A stretch of DNA of 64,000 bases from positions 48,753,501 through 48,817,500 of the forward strand of contig NC_073628.1 of assembly GCF_029407905.1 (NCBI RefSeq). Reading direction: 5' to 3'. Positions 1 through 12,619 of this stretch are shown here, in pieces (positions within the stretch are counted from its first letter, which is position 1; each line of letters begins with the position of its first letter). This DNA comes from Bubalus kerabau. Taxonomy: Eukaryota > Chordata > Mammalia > Artiodactyla > Bovidae. The notes below the pieces were generated by a model. It was not told the origin of the DNA and searched no databases. It was given only the letters and a program-made list of their open reading frames with translations. The translations under genes and the position numbers were made by a program.

Positions 1-137
1 CAGTGATTTTTAAGCTCCCCAAAATAAAGTTTATTATTGTATCCATTTCCCCCCATCTATTTGCCATTAAGTGATGGGACCAGATGCCATGATCTTAGTT
101 TTTTGTTTTTTTTTTTAATGTTGAGTTTTAAGCCACT
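1..137 (-). mobile_element. BovB LINE fragment, cut by window start
   Basis: Read on the minus strand this is the stretch just downstream of the BovB reverse transcriptase core (the SGPITSWQIDGE-like region), also seen at 4150-4310 and 18720-18840. Similarity ends near 137, after the complement of the LKLN segment. The left side continues outside the window. A T-run at 101-117 interrupts it. Confidence 0.8.
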
Positions 138-1095
138 GGTTTTAATTTCAGCTAAACAGTGAACATCACTTAGTTGCTTATTACATTGAATCATTGAAGC
201 CTGATTGAGTAAGTAAAGCTAATGCAGACATATGAAAACATCATCCAAGGAGTTATGAATGCTTGGCCCTGTGCCCTCTCTCAGTAGGTGAGTTTGAAAC
301 CTACAAACCAGGGATTGACTCACGGATCAATTATATTTTAGGTATTCTCTGCTAGTGCTACTCAAGAAAGGCCATAACTCCTTAAGTAACTACTTCAACA
401 TCATTCATCAGAAAATTAAACCAAATCACTTCTTTCATAAAAACATTTTTTAGTAAAGAGAAAACAGTAAGCTAAAAGCTGTTTCTCTTCCTAATTACAT
501 CATGATACATTCTTGCATTTTCTTCTCTAACTTGCATACTTGGTAATGCTTGGCAAAGTCTCTGTCAGTGAGACATTTCTACCAGCTCTCTTCATTTAGG
601 AAATCCCTTCTTCTAATCTATATCATGGTTACTGCTCTCTTGTAGCATATATTCCTCAAACTATCTGATTTTCTCACTGACCTTTGGCATAAGGTTACCT
701 TCAACTGCCATATATTTTCACTGATCGTATGTTTAAACCACACGTTCTGATTTTTATTTGGGTGCCATTCTTTTAAAAATAAATCCCTGTATTCTCAATT
801 TTAACTGTGAAGATTCATAGTAAAACTAAATGACAACAACAGAAAGGAACAGAATTAACCCTCTCAAATACACCTAACACAGAAAAACATAGATCATTTT
901 TAAAGAAATGTTACTGAATTTCAAAATCAACAGCAGCAATAAAACTTCAAATGTTTCTAAAATCTTTTGAGAACAAGCACATTTTAACAATATATTTTTA
1001 AAAGAATGAAGTTTCTCTTGACATGAATAACCAAAATCTTAGTAAGTTGATTCAAATAATTTGGGCTTATTTTTTAAGATGGAATACAGAAGTGT
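138..1095. other. No recognisable gene or repeat
   Basis: AT-rich sequence without an open frame of note, splice-like exon structure or repeat that I can name. Confidence 0.5.
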
Positions 1096-1106
1096 ACATA
1101 CAGAAT

Positions 1107-1318
1107 GTTGTTGTTGTTTAGTTGTTACGTTGTGTCCCACTCTTTGCAATGCCATGGACTGTAGCCTGCCAAACGCCTCTGTCCATGGGATTTCACAGGC
1201 AAGAATACTAGAGTGGGTCGCCATTTCCCTCTCCAGGGGATCTTCTCTACCCAGGGATGAAACTTGCGTCTCCTGCATTGCAGGCACATTCTTTACCACT
1301 GAGCCACCACGGAAGACC
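1107..1318 (-). mobile_element. Bov-tA SINE, full length
   Basis: The plus strand shows the Bov-A body first and the complement of the tRNA-derived head last (gagccaccacgg near 1301-1312), so the SINE reads on minus. It is flanked by an 11-bp duplication, acatacagaat, at 1096-1106 and 1319-1329, which fixes both ends. A (gtt)n tract marks its 3' tail. Open frames of about 90 codons on both strands here are SINE sequence. Confidence 0.93.
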
Positions 1319-1329
1319 ACATACAGAAT

Positions 1330-1861
1330 ACACTAGAGTAAATTTAAACTGGGCACTTATGTTTTTAAGACAATAAATCCAAACATTGTCTCCTGGCCTA
1401 AAGAAGTTCATAATCTTCTCTTTTCTTTCTGTGTATGTTATAGAGACATATTTTGTTAAGCCAGTTTACTGTTTTGTAAGTTACAAACAATACTCTACCA
1501 AGAAGTCTTAGATAAAAATCTGGATTTAAAATATCTTATGAAAATGAGAAAATTTGAGCACATTGGTTCTGCATTCCTATGCGGTAATAATTACAGGCTC
1601 TGGGAGAAGCTATTCCCTTCCAAAAGACCAAGTACTATCCAAAAGTCCACCCTGCCTACTTTCCTGACTCACTCACGTACTTGACTTGCCACCATAGGCA
1701 TTTGCATTGTGACCCTGTAATAAGGCTTTTAGTTCACATAGGGATATAACTGTTTTCCTTTCTCTCTCTAGGTTGACAGTGAAATGACTTTGGGGAAAAT
1801 CTACCTTCTTTACAAAGAAGTAGCATGGACAGATTAGGGAAAATGTCTTGATAGATATCAG
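1330..1861. other. No recognisable gene or repeat
   Basis: Mixed-composition spacer between two SINEs. Short minus-strand frames run in from the neighbouring SINE and have no domain. Confidence 0.45.
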
Positions 1862-2063
1862 AAAAGTGAAGTCGCTCTGTCGTGTCTGACTCTGCGACCC
1901 CGTGGACTGTAGCCCATCAGGCTTCTCCGTCCATGGGATTCTCCAGGCAGGAATACTGGAGTGGGTTGCCATTTCCTTCTCCAGGGGATCTTCCTGACCC
2001 AGGGATCAAACCCAGGTCTCCCGCATTGCAGGCAGAGGCTTTAACCTCTGAGCCACCAGAGAG
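1862..2063 (-). mobile_element. Bov-tA SINE
   Basis: Body followed by reverse-complement tRNA head (gagccaccagag at about 2051-2062). Sequence is close to the copy at 3815-4033, which suggests a similar age. Flanking duplication is not clear. Confidence 0.9.
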
Positions 2064-2326
2064 TGATACAGTCCCTCCCTCTCCCTTCCCAATCCCCCAC
2101 TCAAGCTTGCACATTTCACAGGATTTGCCTTTAGCTTGCCTTTGGAATCAGAAATAGTAACAAGCATAGACTTAGGGAAAAACAAGTCAAGGAACAAGGG
2201 GTTTGCAGTTTGGTTCCAATGTGGTTCAATGCAGTTCTTACTAGGTTTGGGGGAAAATCTTCATTATAGGGAGTATAGCTTTTTTTGGCCTTGATAAGTC
2301 TCTCTCCCTCTCTCTTTCTCAGTCGC

Positions 2327-2528
2327 TGGAAAAGCCCCTGATGCTGGGAAAGACTGAAGGCAAAAGGAGAAGGAGATAACAGAAGATGAGATGGTTAGAT
2401 GGCATCACTAACTCAATGGACATGAATGTGAGCCAACTCCGGAAGACAGAGAAGGACAAGGGCCTGGCGTGCTGCAGTCCATGGTGTCACAAAGAGTCAG
2501 GCACAACTTAGCCACTGAACAACAGCAA
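2327..2528 (+). mobile_element. BovB LINE 3' end
   Basis: Starts at the part coding SLEKTLMLGK and runs through the terminal region ending in the ACTGAACAACA-type tail. Strongly 5'-truncated, as most BovB copies are. Confidence 0.88.
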
Positions 2529-2949
2529 CATATTCCATAATGGTATATAAGTGACTATAATTTAAGACTCAGGTCCTATATCCAGGCCAAATAATATCAC
2601 TCCAACACAATTTCAAGCCAGTCAATTTATTAAACATATGGATGTATATATAAGTCTATCTGTGACCTATGTGATAATTAAGAACTGTTCATTATTAATT
2701 TCCACCCTTTCCATCACAATTATAAATCCATATAGTTAACAATACTGAGAAAGAGACCTTGTTTCACCAGCTTTTCTGAAGAGACTGGAAATTGGCATGC
2801 AAATACTGAATGAAATAGAAAGGCATTTTCATCTGAGACAATGAATAAATGACCAAGATTTATACCAAAGCCAAATAAGAAGGATAAGAAATTCTCAGGG
2901 CAGAAAATTTGAGAGTGATAATAGGAAAAAATTAACTTCAGAACAGGAA

Positions 2950-3112
2950 AATACCTGTCAATTGTATGCTAGAAACTTTACATTGGTCATCTGATTTAAT
3001 TAGCACACAACACCTAAGAGTAAAGAATGGTCATCACTGTAAAGATACATAAAAGAATAAGTAATTGATCCAGGGTCATACAGCCAGGAACTGAAAAAAT
3101 GGAATGCAAATA
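2950..3112 (-). repeat. MIR SINE, old and diverged
   Basis: The order tttacattggtcatctgatttaatt, then a gap, then gatccagggtcatacagccaggaactg matches the complement of a MIR core (low-copy ancient mammalian SINE). Divergence is high, so the ends are approximate. Confidence 0.6.
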
Positions 3113-3148
3113 TATAATTTACTGACTCTTAACTGGATCCTTTTCCGG

Positions 3149-3285
3149 TATGGTGATTTAGTCGCTAAGTCATATTTGACTCTTGCAACTCCTTGGACTG
3201 TAACCAGCCAGGTTCTTCCGTTCATGGGTTTTCCCAGGCAAGAATATTGGAGTGGACTTCTATTTCCTTCTCCAGGGGATCTTTT
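3149..3285 (-). mobile_element. Bov-tA SINE, head missing
   Basis: Only the Bov-A body is present, from tggtgatttagtcgct to tccaggggatctt. The tRNA head is absent, which means a 5' truncation. Confidence 0.82.
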
Positions 3286-3374
3286 CTCATTATATTATGA
3301 TGGAATAATTAGGAGGTGTTATCAAGCGGGAGTTATCCTATGAAACAAGTGATCTTAGGAATTGCTACAGGTTT

Positions 3375-6115
3375 GGTTCAGTTCAGTCGCTCAGTCGTGT
3401 TCGACTCTTTGTGACCCCATGGGCTGCAGCACGCCAGGCCTCCCTGTCCACCACCAACTACTGGAGTTTACTCAAACTCATGTCCATTGTGTCAGTGATG
3501 CCATCCAACCATCTCATCCTCTGTCATCCCCTTCTCCTCCTTCCTTCAATCTTTCCCAGCATCAGGGTCTTTTCAAAGGAGTCACTGTTTTGCATCAGGT
3601 GGCCAAAGTATTGGAGTTTCATTTTCAGCAACAGGCCTTCCAATGAATATTCAGGATTGATTTTCTTTAGGATGGACTGGTTGGATCTTCTTGCTGTCCA
3701 AGAAACTCTCAAGAGTCTTCTCCAACACCACAGTTCAAAAGCATCAATTCTTCAACACTCAGCTTTCTTTATAGTCCAACTCTCACATCCATACATGACT
3801 ACTGGAAAAACCATGAAAGAAAGCATGAAGTGAAGTTGCTCAGTCGTGTCCAACTCTTTGTGACCCCGTGGACTGTAGCCCATCAGGCTCCTCCGTCCAT
3901 GGGATTCTCCAGGCAAGAATACTGGAGTGGGTTGCCATTTCCTTCTCCAGGGGATCTTCCCGACCCAGGGATCAAACCCAGGTCTCCCGCATTGCAGGCA
4001 GATGCTTTAACCTCTGAGCCATCAGGGAAGGATAAACCATAGCTTTGACTAGATGGACATTTGTTGGCAAAGTAATGTTTCTACCTTTTAATATTAGCCT
4101 AGGTTGGTCATAACTTTTCTTCCAAGGAGCAACTGTCTTATCATTTCACAGCTACAGTCACCATTTGCAGTGATTTTGGAGCACAAAAAAGTAAAGTCTG
4201 ACACTGTTTCCATTGTTTCCCCATCTATTTGCCATGAAGTGATGGTACCACATGCCGTGATCTTAGTTTTCTGAATGTTGAGTTTTAAGCCAGCTTTTTC
4301 ACTCTCCTCTTTCACTTTCATCAAGAGGCTTTTTAGCTGTTCTTCACTTTCTGCCATAAGGGTGGTGTCATCTGCATATCTGAGGTTATTGATATTTCTC
4401 CCAGCAATCTTGATTCCAGCTTGTGCTTCTTCCAGCCCAGTGTTTCTCATGATGTAATCTGCATATAAGTTAAAAAGCAGGGTGACAATACACAGCCTTG
4501 ACGTACTCCTTTCCCGATTTGGAATCAGTCTGTTGTTCCATGTCCAGTTCTAACTGTTGCTTCCTGGCCTGCATACAGATTTCTCAAAAGATACGTTAGG
4601 TGGTCTGGTATCTCATTTCCTGAAGAATTTTCCAGAGTTTTTTGTTATCCACACAGTCAAAGGCTTTGGTATAGTCAATAAAGCAGAAATAGATTTTTTT
4701 TCCTGAACTCTCTTGCTTTTTCAATGATCCAACAGATATTGGCAATTTGATCTCTGGCTCCCTTGCCTTTTCTAAATCCAGCATCAATATCTGGAAGTTC
4801 ATGGTTCATGTATTGTTGAAGCCTAGCTTGGAGAATTTTGAGCATTACTTTATTAGTGTGTGAGATGAGTGCAATTGTGCAGCCATTTGAGCATTCTTTG
4901 GCATTGCCTTTCTTTGGGATTGGAATGAAAACTGACCTTTTCCAGTCCTGTGGCCACTGCTGAGTTTTCCAAATTTGCTGGCATATTGAGTGCAGCACTT
5001 TCACAGCATCATCTTTTAGGATTTGAAATAGCTCAACTGGAATTCCTTCACCTCCACTAGCTTTGTTTGTAGTGATGCTTCTCATTCCAGAATATCTGGC
5101 TCTAGGTGAATGATCATATCACTGTGATTATCTGGGTTTTGAAGATCTTTTTTGTAAGTTCTTCTGTGTAGTCTTGCCAACTCTTATTAATATCTTCTGC
5201 TTCTGTTAGGTCCATACCATTTCTCTCCTTTATTGTGGCCATCTTTGCTTGAAATATTCCCTTGGTATCTCGAATTTTCTTGAAGAGATCCCTAGTCTTT
5301 CCCATTCTGTTGTTTTCCTCTATTTCTTTGCATTGATCACTGAGGAAGGCTTTCTTATGTCTCCTTGCTATTCTTTGGAACTCTGCATTCAAATGGGTAT
5401 ATCTTTCCTTTTCTCCTTTGCTTTTCACTTCTCTTCTTTTCACAGCTATTTATGAAGCCTCCTCAGACAACTATTTTTCCTTTTTGCATTTCTTTTTCTT
5501 GGGGATGGTCTTGATCCCTGCCTCCTGTACAATGTCAGGAACCTCCATCCATAGTTCTTCAGGCACTCTGTTCATCAGATCTAATTCCTTGAATCTATTT
5601 GTCACTTCCACTGTGTAATCATAGGGGATTTTATTTAGGTCATTCCTGAATGGTCTAGTGGTTTTCCCTACTTTCTTCAATTTAAGTCTGAATTTGGCAA
5701 TAAGAAGTTCATGATCTGAGCCATAGTCAGCTCCTGGTCTTGCTTTTGCTGACTGTATAGAGCTTCTCCATCTTTGGCTGCAAAGAATATAATCACTCTG
5801 ATTTTGGCATCGACCATCTGGTGAGGTCCATGTGCAGAGTCTTCTCCTGTGTTGTTAGATGAGGGTGTTTGCTATGACCAGTGTGTTCTCTTGGCAAAAC
5901 TCTATTAGCCATTGCTTACTTCATTCTGTATTCCAAGGCCAAATTTGCCTGTTACTCCAGGTATTTCTGACTTCTACTTTTGCATTCCTGTCTCCTATAG
6001 TGAAAAGAACATCCTTTTTGGGTATTAGCTCTAGACGGTTTTGTAAGTCTTCATAGAACCATTTAACTTCGTCTTCTTCAGCATTAGTGGTTGGGACTTA
6101 GACTTGTTGATAACT
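3375..6115 (-). mobile_element. BovB LINE, long 5'-truncated copy
   Basis: RTE-clade retrotransposon of about 2.5 kb excluding a nested SINE. Read on minus, it begins inside the apurinic-type endonuclease (a GD.NAK-like motif near 5980-6010, SDHELLIAKF near 5690-5730), then the reverse transcriptase, and ends at the 3' tail near 3375. The catalytic YADD is encoded by the complement of 4367-4378. The reading frame is split into pieces (5471-5680, 5114-5443, 4675-5085, 4596-4802, 4094-4450) by frameshifts and stops, so it is dead. It faces the plus-strand copy at 8605-11328. Confidence 0.93.
3815..4033 (-). mobile_element. Bov-tA SINE nested in BovB
   Basis: The BovB sequence breaks at aaaaaccat and resumes after the SINE with a copy of the last bases. 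The 7-bp duplication aaaccat at 3808-3814 and 4034-4040 proves insertion after the BovB was in place. Confidence 0.95.
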
Positions 6116-7514
6116 CCCTTTGTTTACCCAATTTTTCTCTAATTTATGTGACAATGGGCATTAATTCTCACCATTAAAGCTTTGCTGAATAAATTTGAGA
6201 AAGTTCTCATATCCTCATTCTTCAATTTGCAAATGAGGAAATTGGTCCATTTCTGCTTACCTGGCACTCAGAAAAGAAGACTGGTACACAATCTCTTTGG
6301 AATAGAACAGAAATGACAATTTAAGTTCTCAGATTTGCTTTGAAAACTACTTTCCTTTAAACTATAATCTTCAAAATGATGATTTCATTTCATATTATGA
6401 TTAGAAGCTATACCAGAAAAACCAGATTAGTTATCCTTAGAATTAAAGATTGTCCAGAGAAAGAGAAACTTTTACAAACACTCAGAATTCTTTTCTGTAA
6501 CTTAATTTACAAATACAAGAACAATTTATTTTTGCTTGTTTCATATTAAAACTCAGATCGGTCTTACCCCTTAGGAGGAAGCTATTTGAAATCTAAGAGT
6601 TTTCATCTAGAACAGAAATAAATGATGCAATTTTATTGATGGCTAAAGATTATTGATTGAAATCTTTATTATTGACCTAAGTTGTAGGTGTCAGTCACTA
6701 GAATGAGACAAAATACCTTTAAGACAGAGAGAAAAAAGATATATAATAATGGAGTAAGTGTATATATAGGGGAAAAGGAGATGGGAAAAATTACTGAGAG
6801 ATCCATGGATATTGACTCCAGGTTCTAAAGAATAAAAGAAAAGATAAATCTAATTTATCTATATACCTTAGTTCTTTTTTTTTTTTTTTAATAGAATTTA
6901 TCCATGCCCTCCTTTGACTTGCGTGGCTCAGTAGTACTCTAGTCTCATTCTTAAATGTTTCCTTCCTTCTGTGTCAGGGAAAATCATGACGGGGAATGGG
7001 AAGATGTGACATAATATGTTACAGTGCTGAATTAAAGACAGTAGGCTTTGTAATGTCACCTCAAATTGGGAAGAGCGTCAAAATTATGCAGTTACAGAGA
7101 GGATATGAATATCATAAGGCAGGCAAGAGGAAATCAACTGGACAGGGTTAAATTCTACAGCTAAATTTGCCTAATTCTTAAAGAGACATAGCACAATAAG
7201 AAAAGAAAGAAGAATGTTGTCACCTGGCATTCACCTTCTTTCCTGTCCTGTTAACACACAGATTTTCTTGGTTTTTACAAACCAGCAGTGAAAATATTTG
7301 AAGGAGGGAATGGATATGCCATTAAAAATTATCTCAAAATTGGAAAGAGGAAAAGAAACATTATGCTGTGCCCTACTGATGTCAAACTTGATCACTGTCT
7401 AAAGATATAATATTTAAAAAGGTAACTTTATTTGATTTACTATTTATTAAAGCTCAGATTCTATAGAATAAGATGTTAACTTTTATAGATTGAGAAATTG
7501 CATATAATGTATTT
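6116..7514. other. No gene; unassigned spacer
   Basis: AT-rich, no coding signal. A stretch near 6205-6260 (tcctcattcttcaatttgcaaatgagg) looks like a MIR remnant. A T-run lies at 6875-6889. Nothing else named. Confidence 0.45.
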
Positions 7515-8114
7515 TTTGTTAACCCCATACTCTTAATGTACCCCTCTCCCACCTACTCTTGGTAGCTGTAAGTTTGTTCTCCAGGTCTGCAATCTGTTTC
7601 TATTCTGTAAATCATTTGTATTATTTTTTTACATTCCATAGATAATGTTTGTCTTTCTCTGTCTGATATTTCACTTACTATGATATTCTCTAGATCAATT
7701 TATGTGGCTGCAAAAGACATTATTTCATTCATTTTTATGATTGAATGTCACACCTTTCTTATTCATTTATCTATTGGTGGACACTTAGGTTGCTTCCATG
7801 TCTTGGCTGTTGTAAACAGTGTTGCTATGAACACTGGGGTGCATCTTGCTTTTCCAGAGTTTTCATCTTTTCCGGATATATGCACCAGATTGGGATTGTT
7901 GGTAACATATGGTAATTAGATTTTTAAGGAAGCTGCATATTGTTTGGCATAGTCGTTGCACCAATTTACACTTCCATAAAAAGTGTAGGAGGGTTCCCTT
8001 TTCTCTACATCCTCTCTAGCATTTAATATTTGTAAAATTTTTGATGATAGCTATTCTGACTACTGTGAAGTGATGCTTCATTGTAGCTTTTATTTGCATT
8101 CTCTAATAATTAGT
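7515..8114 (-). mobile_element. Old L1 (L1M-type) 3' part, first piece
   Basis: On minus this is the end of ORF2 and 3' UTR of an old L1: the plus strand carries the complement of the well-known ORF2 C-terminal region (catttctattggtggacacttaggttgcttccatg-like at 7768-7801). The open frame at 7680-7919 on plus is antisense to ORF2. Continues after the SINE at 8115-8396. Confidence 0.8.
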
Positions 8115-8396
8115 GACTGCTGCTGCTGCTGCTGCTAAGTCGCTTCAGTCGTGTCCGACTCTGTGCGACCCCATAGAAGACAGCCTACCAGGCTCCCCCG
8201 TCCTTGGCATTCTCCAGGCAAGAACACTGGAGTGGGTTGCCATTTCCTTCTCCAATGCAGGAAAGTGAAAAGTTAAAGTGAAGTCGCTCAGTCGTGCCTG
8301 ACTCCTAGCGACCCCATGGACTGCAGTGCACCAGGCTCCTCTGTCCATGGGATTTTCCAGGCAAGAGTACTGGAGTGGGATGCCATTGCCTTCTCC
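8115..8396 (-). mobile_element. Bov-A2 dimeric SINE
   Basis: Two Bov-A monomers joined by the linker tgcaggaaagtgaaaagtt (about 8254-8272), with a (tgc)n trinucleotide tail at 8116-8136. Inserted in the old L1. Confidence 0.93.
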
Positions 8397-8560
8397 GTTA
8401 TTTAGGTCTTCTGCAAGTTTTTTCATTCTGTTGTTTGTTTTTTATACTGAGTTGTATGAAATGTTTGTATATTTTGGAAATTAACCCATTGTCTGTAACA
8501 TCACTTGCAAGTATTTATCCCAACCCATAGGATGTCTTCCATATAATTTTATATACATTT
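8397..8560 (-). mobile_element. Old L1 (L1M-type), second piece
   Basis: Resumes the L1 ORF2 complement after the SINE (tatttaggtcttctgcaag onward). The part coding for a short segment between the two pieces is missing, so the copy had an internal loss. Confidence 0.65.
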
Positions 8561-8604
8561 TATATAAATGACCTAAATCATTTATATCTGCATCAGATAA
8601 AAAT

Positions 8605-11328
8605 TATCTATCGAGTGAACACTGACATTTTAGGAATCAGTAAACTAAAATGGACTGGAAAGGGAGAATTTAATTCAAATGACCATTAATGGAGTAGTCC
8701 TCATAGTCATCAAAAGAGTCTGAAATGCAGTACTTGGAAGCAATCTCAAGAATAACAGAATGATCTCTGTTCATTTCCAAGGCAAACCATTCAATATCAC
8801 AATAATCCAAGTCTGTGCCCCAAACAGTAATGCTGAAAAAGCTGAAACTGAAGGTTCTATGAAGACCTACAAGGCCTTTTAGAACTAACACCCAAAAAAA
8901 GATGTCCTTTTCATTATAGGGGACTGGAATGCAACGATGGGAAGTCAAGAGATGCATGGAGTAACAGGCAAATTTGGCCTTGGAGTACAAAATGAAGCAG
9001 GGCAAAGGCTAATATAGTTTTTTCAAGAGAATGCAACAGTCATAGCAAACAACCTCTACCAAAAACACAAGAAAAGACTCTGATGGTCAATAATGAAATC
9101 AGATTAATTAAAGTCTTTGCAGCCGAAGATGGAGAGCTCTATACAGTCAGCAAAAACAACACCAGGAGTTGACTGTGGCTCAGATCATGAACTCCTTATT
9201 GCCAAATTCAGACTTAAATTGAAGAAAGTAGGGAAAACCACTAGACAGTTGAGGTATGACCTAAATCAAACCCCTTACAATTATACAGTGGAAGTGACAA
9301 ATAGATTCAAGAGATTAGACCTGATACAGTACCTGAAGAATTATAGATGGAGGTTCATGACACTATAAAGGAGGCAGTGATCAAGACCATCGCCAATAAA
9401 AAGAATTGCAAAAAGGCAAAATGGTTGACTGAGGCCTTACAAATAGCTGTGAAAAGAGAGGTAAAGGCAAAGGAGAAAAGGAAAGATATAAGCATCTGAA
9501 TGCAGAGTTCCAAAGAATAGCAAGGAGAGATAAGAAAGCCTTCCTCAGCAATCAGTTGAAAGAAATAGAGGAAAACAATAGAATGGGAAAGACTAGAGAT
9601 CACTTTAAGAAAATTAGAGATACCAAGGGAAATTTTCATGCAAAGATGGGTACAATAAAGGACAGAAATGGTATGGACCTAATAGAAGCAGAAGAGATTA
9701 AGAAGAGTTGGCAAGAATACACAGAACTATACAAAAGAGACCTTTATGACCCAGACAAATCACGATGGTGTGATCACTCACCTAGAGCCACACATCCTGG
9801 AATGTGAAGTCAAGGGGGCCTTAGGAAGCATCAGTATGAACAAAGCCAGTGAAGGTGAAGGAATTCCAGTTGAGCTACTTCAAATCCTAAAAGATGATGC
9901 TGTGAATGCCAATATGAACTCAATATGAATGCCACTGAACTCAATATGCCAGCAAATTTTGAAAACTCAACAGTGGCCACAGGACTGGAAAAGGTCAGTT
10001 TTCATTCCAATCCCAAAGAAAGCAATGCCAAAGAATGTTCAAACTACTGCACAATTGCACTCATCTCACGCACTAGCAAAGTAAAGCTCAGAATTCTCCA
10101 ATACAGACTTCAACAGTATGTGGACTGTGAACTTCCAGATGTTCAAGTTGGTTTTAGAAAAGGCAGAGGAACCAAAGATCAAATTGCCAACATCCATTGG
10201 ATCATCAAAAAAGCAAGAGAGTTCCAGAAAAAACATCTACTTCTGCTTTATTGATTATGCCAAAGCCTTTGACTATGTCAATCACAACAAACTTTGGAAA
10301 ATTCTTAAAGAAATGGGAATACCAGACCACCTGATCTGCCTCCTGAGAAATCCATATGCAGGTCATGAAACAACAGTTAAACCTGGACACAGAACAACAT
10401 ACTGGTTCCAAGTAGGAAAAGGAATACAACAAGGCTGTATATTGTCACCCTGCTTATTTAACATATATGCAAAGTACATCATCAGAAACGCTGGGCTGGA
10501 GGAAGCACAAGCTGGAATCAAGATTCCAGGGAGAAATATCAGTAACCTCAGATATGCAGATGACACCACCTTTATGACAGAAAGTGAAGAAGAACTAAAG
10601 AGCGTCTTGATGAAAGTGAAATAGGAGAGTCAAAATGTTGGCTTAAAACTCAACATTCAGAAAACTAAGATCATGGCATCTGGTCCCATCACTTCATGGC
10701 AAATAGATGGAGAAAAAATGGAAACAGACTTTATTTTCTTAGGCTCCAAAAATCACTGCAGATAGTGACTGCAGCCATGAAAACAAAAGACACTTGCTCC
10801 TTGGAAGAAAATTATGACTAACCTAGACAGTATATTAAAAAGCAGAGACATTACTTTGCTGACAAAGGTCTGTCTAGTCAAGGCTATGGTTTTTCCAGTA
10901 GTCATGTATGGATGTGACAGTTGGATTATAAAGAAAGCCAATCACTGAAGAATTGATGCTTTTGAACTGTGGTGTTGGAGAAGACTCTTAAGAGTCCTTT
11001 GGACTGCAAGGAGATCCAACCAGTCCATCCTAAGGGAAATCAGTCCTGAATATTCATTGGAAGGACTAATGGTGATGCTGAAACTCCAATACTTTGGCCA
11101 CCTGATGTGAAGAACTGACTCATTGGAAAAGACCCTGATGCTGAGAAAGATTGAAGGCAGGAGGAAAAGGGAACGATAGAGCATGAGATGGTTGGATGGC
11201 ATCACCAACTCAATGAAGATGAGTTTGAGCAGGCTCCAGGTGTTGGTGATGAATAGCAAAGCCTGGCATGCTGCAGTCCATGTGGTCGCAAAAGAGTTGG
11301 ACATGACAGAGCAACTGAACTGAACTGG
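8605..11328 (+). mobile_element. BovB LINE, long 5'-truncated copy
   Basis: Starts within the endonuclease (VNTDILGISKLKWTG near 8610-8655; GDWNAT replaces the usual GDWNAK near 8920-8940) and continues through the RT and the 3' end with its (AACTG)n tail at about 11313-11326. Stops and frameshifts are frequent, with open pieces at 9117-9368, 9556-9807, 9925-10254 and 10118-10624. It is about as long as the opposing copy at 3375-6115, with 2.5 kb between them. Confidence 0.94.
10118..10624 (+). pseudogene. BovB reverse transcriptase core remnant
   Basis: 168-codon open piece of the BovB polyprotein. The first ~30 residues are out of the ancestral frame; then come FCFIDYAKAFD (about residues 42-52, RT motif A with the first aspartate), GCILSPCLFN (motif B region), and the catalytic YADD at residues 146-149, bases 10553-10564. 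A stop follows directly after the MKVK segment. No function expected. Confidence 0.85.
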
Positions 11329-11790
11329 TATAAAAAGAATCCCTGATTTTTTGAAAATCTCCTGGATAATATTGACAATTCTTAGGCCTAACACTTTCAC
11401 ATTTTACCGTTTGAAGTGTCTTCAATTTTTTTTTTTTCAGTTTCACCCTTCTTCTGGACACTTATGTGAAAAGACTATAAAACCTTCCCTAAGCCAAAGC
11501 ATTAATTTTTTTCATTATTAATAAATCTAATCTTCAGCTTGTAAAGTCAGCATGTATTGGCTCCTTTCACAACTTGGACTCTTTGCAAGATGATAGGATT
11601 GCAAAGATGAGCCAACTTTCAAATTTCAAGGATTTCTCAATCAAATGAAAAGATTAGACAAAGAGCTCCACAACTAAAATATAGGAAAGACTATGCAGCA
11701 GGCACAGAAAAGGGCATATTGAATGAATGTGGGAATCAAGGAAGCATTTCCCAAAGTGGTGATATTTTACTTGTCTATTGAAAATGGAGT
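11329..11790. other. No recognisable gene or repeat
   Basis: Contains a T-run at about 11429-11439. No open frame that is not spill-over from BovB. Confidence 0.45.
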
Positions 11791-11802
11791 AGGGACTAGC
11801 CA

Positions 11803-12070
11803 GGGAGAAGGAAATGGTGACCCACTCCAGTATTCTTGCCTGGCGAATCCTGTGGACAGAGGAGCCTGGAGGGCTCCTGCCCATAGCGTCGCAAAGGGTT
11901 GGACACGACTGAAGAGACTTAGCGTGCATGCACGCATTGGAGAAGGAAATGGCAACCCACTCCATTGTTCTTGCCTGGAGAATCCCAGGGATGGAAGAAC
12001 CTGGTGGGCTGCTGTCTATGGGGTTGCACAAAGTCGGACACGACTGAAGCGATTTAGCAGCAGCAGCAGA
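11803..12070 (+). mobile_element. Bov-A2 dimeric SINE with perfect TSD
   Basis: Two monomers with the gcatgcacgcattggagaag linker (near 11928) and a (cag)n tail at 12058-12069. A 12-bp duplication, agggactagcca, at 11791-11802 and 12071-12082 marks a recent insertion. Confidence 0.96.
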
Positions 12071-12082
12071 AGGGACTAGCCA

Positions 12083-12619
12083 AGCAATGAAAATTTCCAT
12101 ATAAAGAGTATAAAAGAGTGTGAAGTATAAAGTCCGTATAAAGAGTGTGAAGAAAAATATAGTAAAAGAGCTACTTACTTGTTCAGAGACTTATGGGTGA
12201 AGTAGATGTCCTGAAAATGTTTGGAGTCGCTGAGATGAGAAGGACAGTCTGGAACCAGTCCTAAAAGGTGTTATGGAAGAGTTGAAGCACAAATTTTGTG
12301 TAGGATATTTTGCAACAGCAAGCTGTCAACAGATATTTATTTTGGGATGTTTACTCTGACAGCCCAGACACAACAGTATTAGGGGGAAACAAGACAGAGG
12401 TAGGGATACTGAGTAGGATATGACCACAGTAACTGAAGAGAAGTAAAGGAGCGTGACCTGGGAGGTTGTGGCCAGTTGCTTTAGACTAATTTACAAATTA
12501 AAATCAACAGTTCTCACTGAAAAATAAAGGAATGAAGGGCAGTGGGGGCTGATCAATATGTGGCCAAGTGTACCAATTCCAAGTGAGAAGGCACGCAAGG
12601 TGGACCATGCTCAGTGTAG
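12083..12619. other. No recognisable gene or repeat
   Basis: Spacer without coding signal. Confidence 0.45.

Noticed and set aside
3411..3833. 140-codon plus-strand frame
   Set aside because: Antisense to the BovB 3' region.
8115..8140. (TGC)n/(CAG)n tracts as disease-type triplet repeats
   Set aside because: They are the normal 3' tails of Bov-A2 SINEs and are short.
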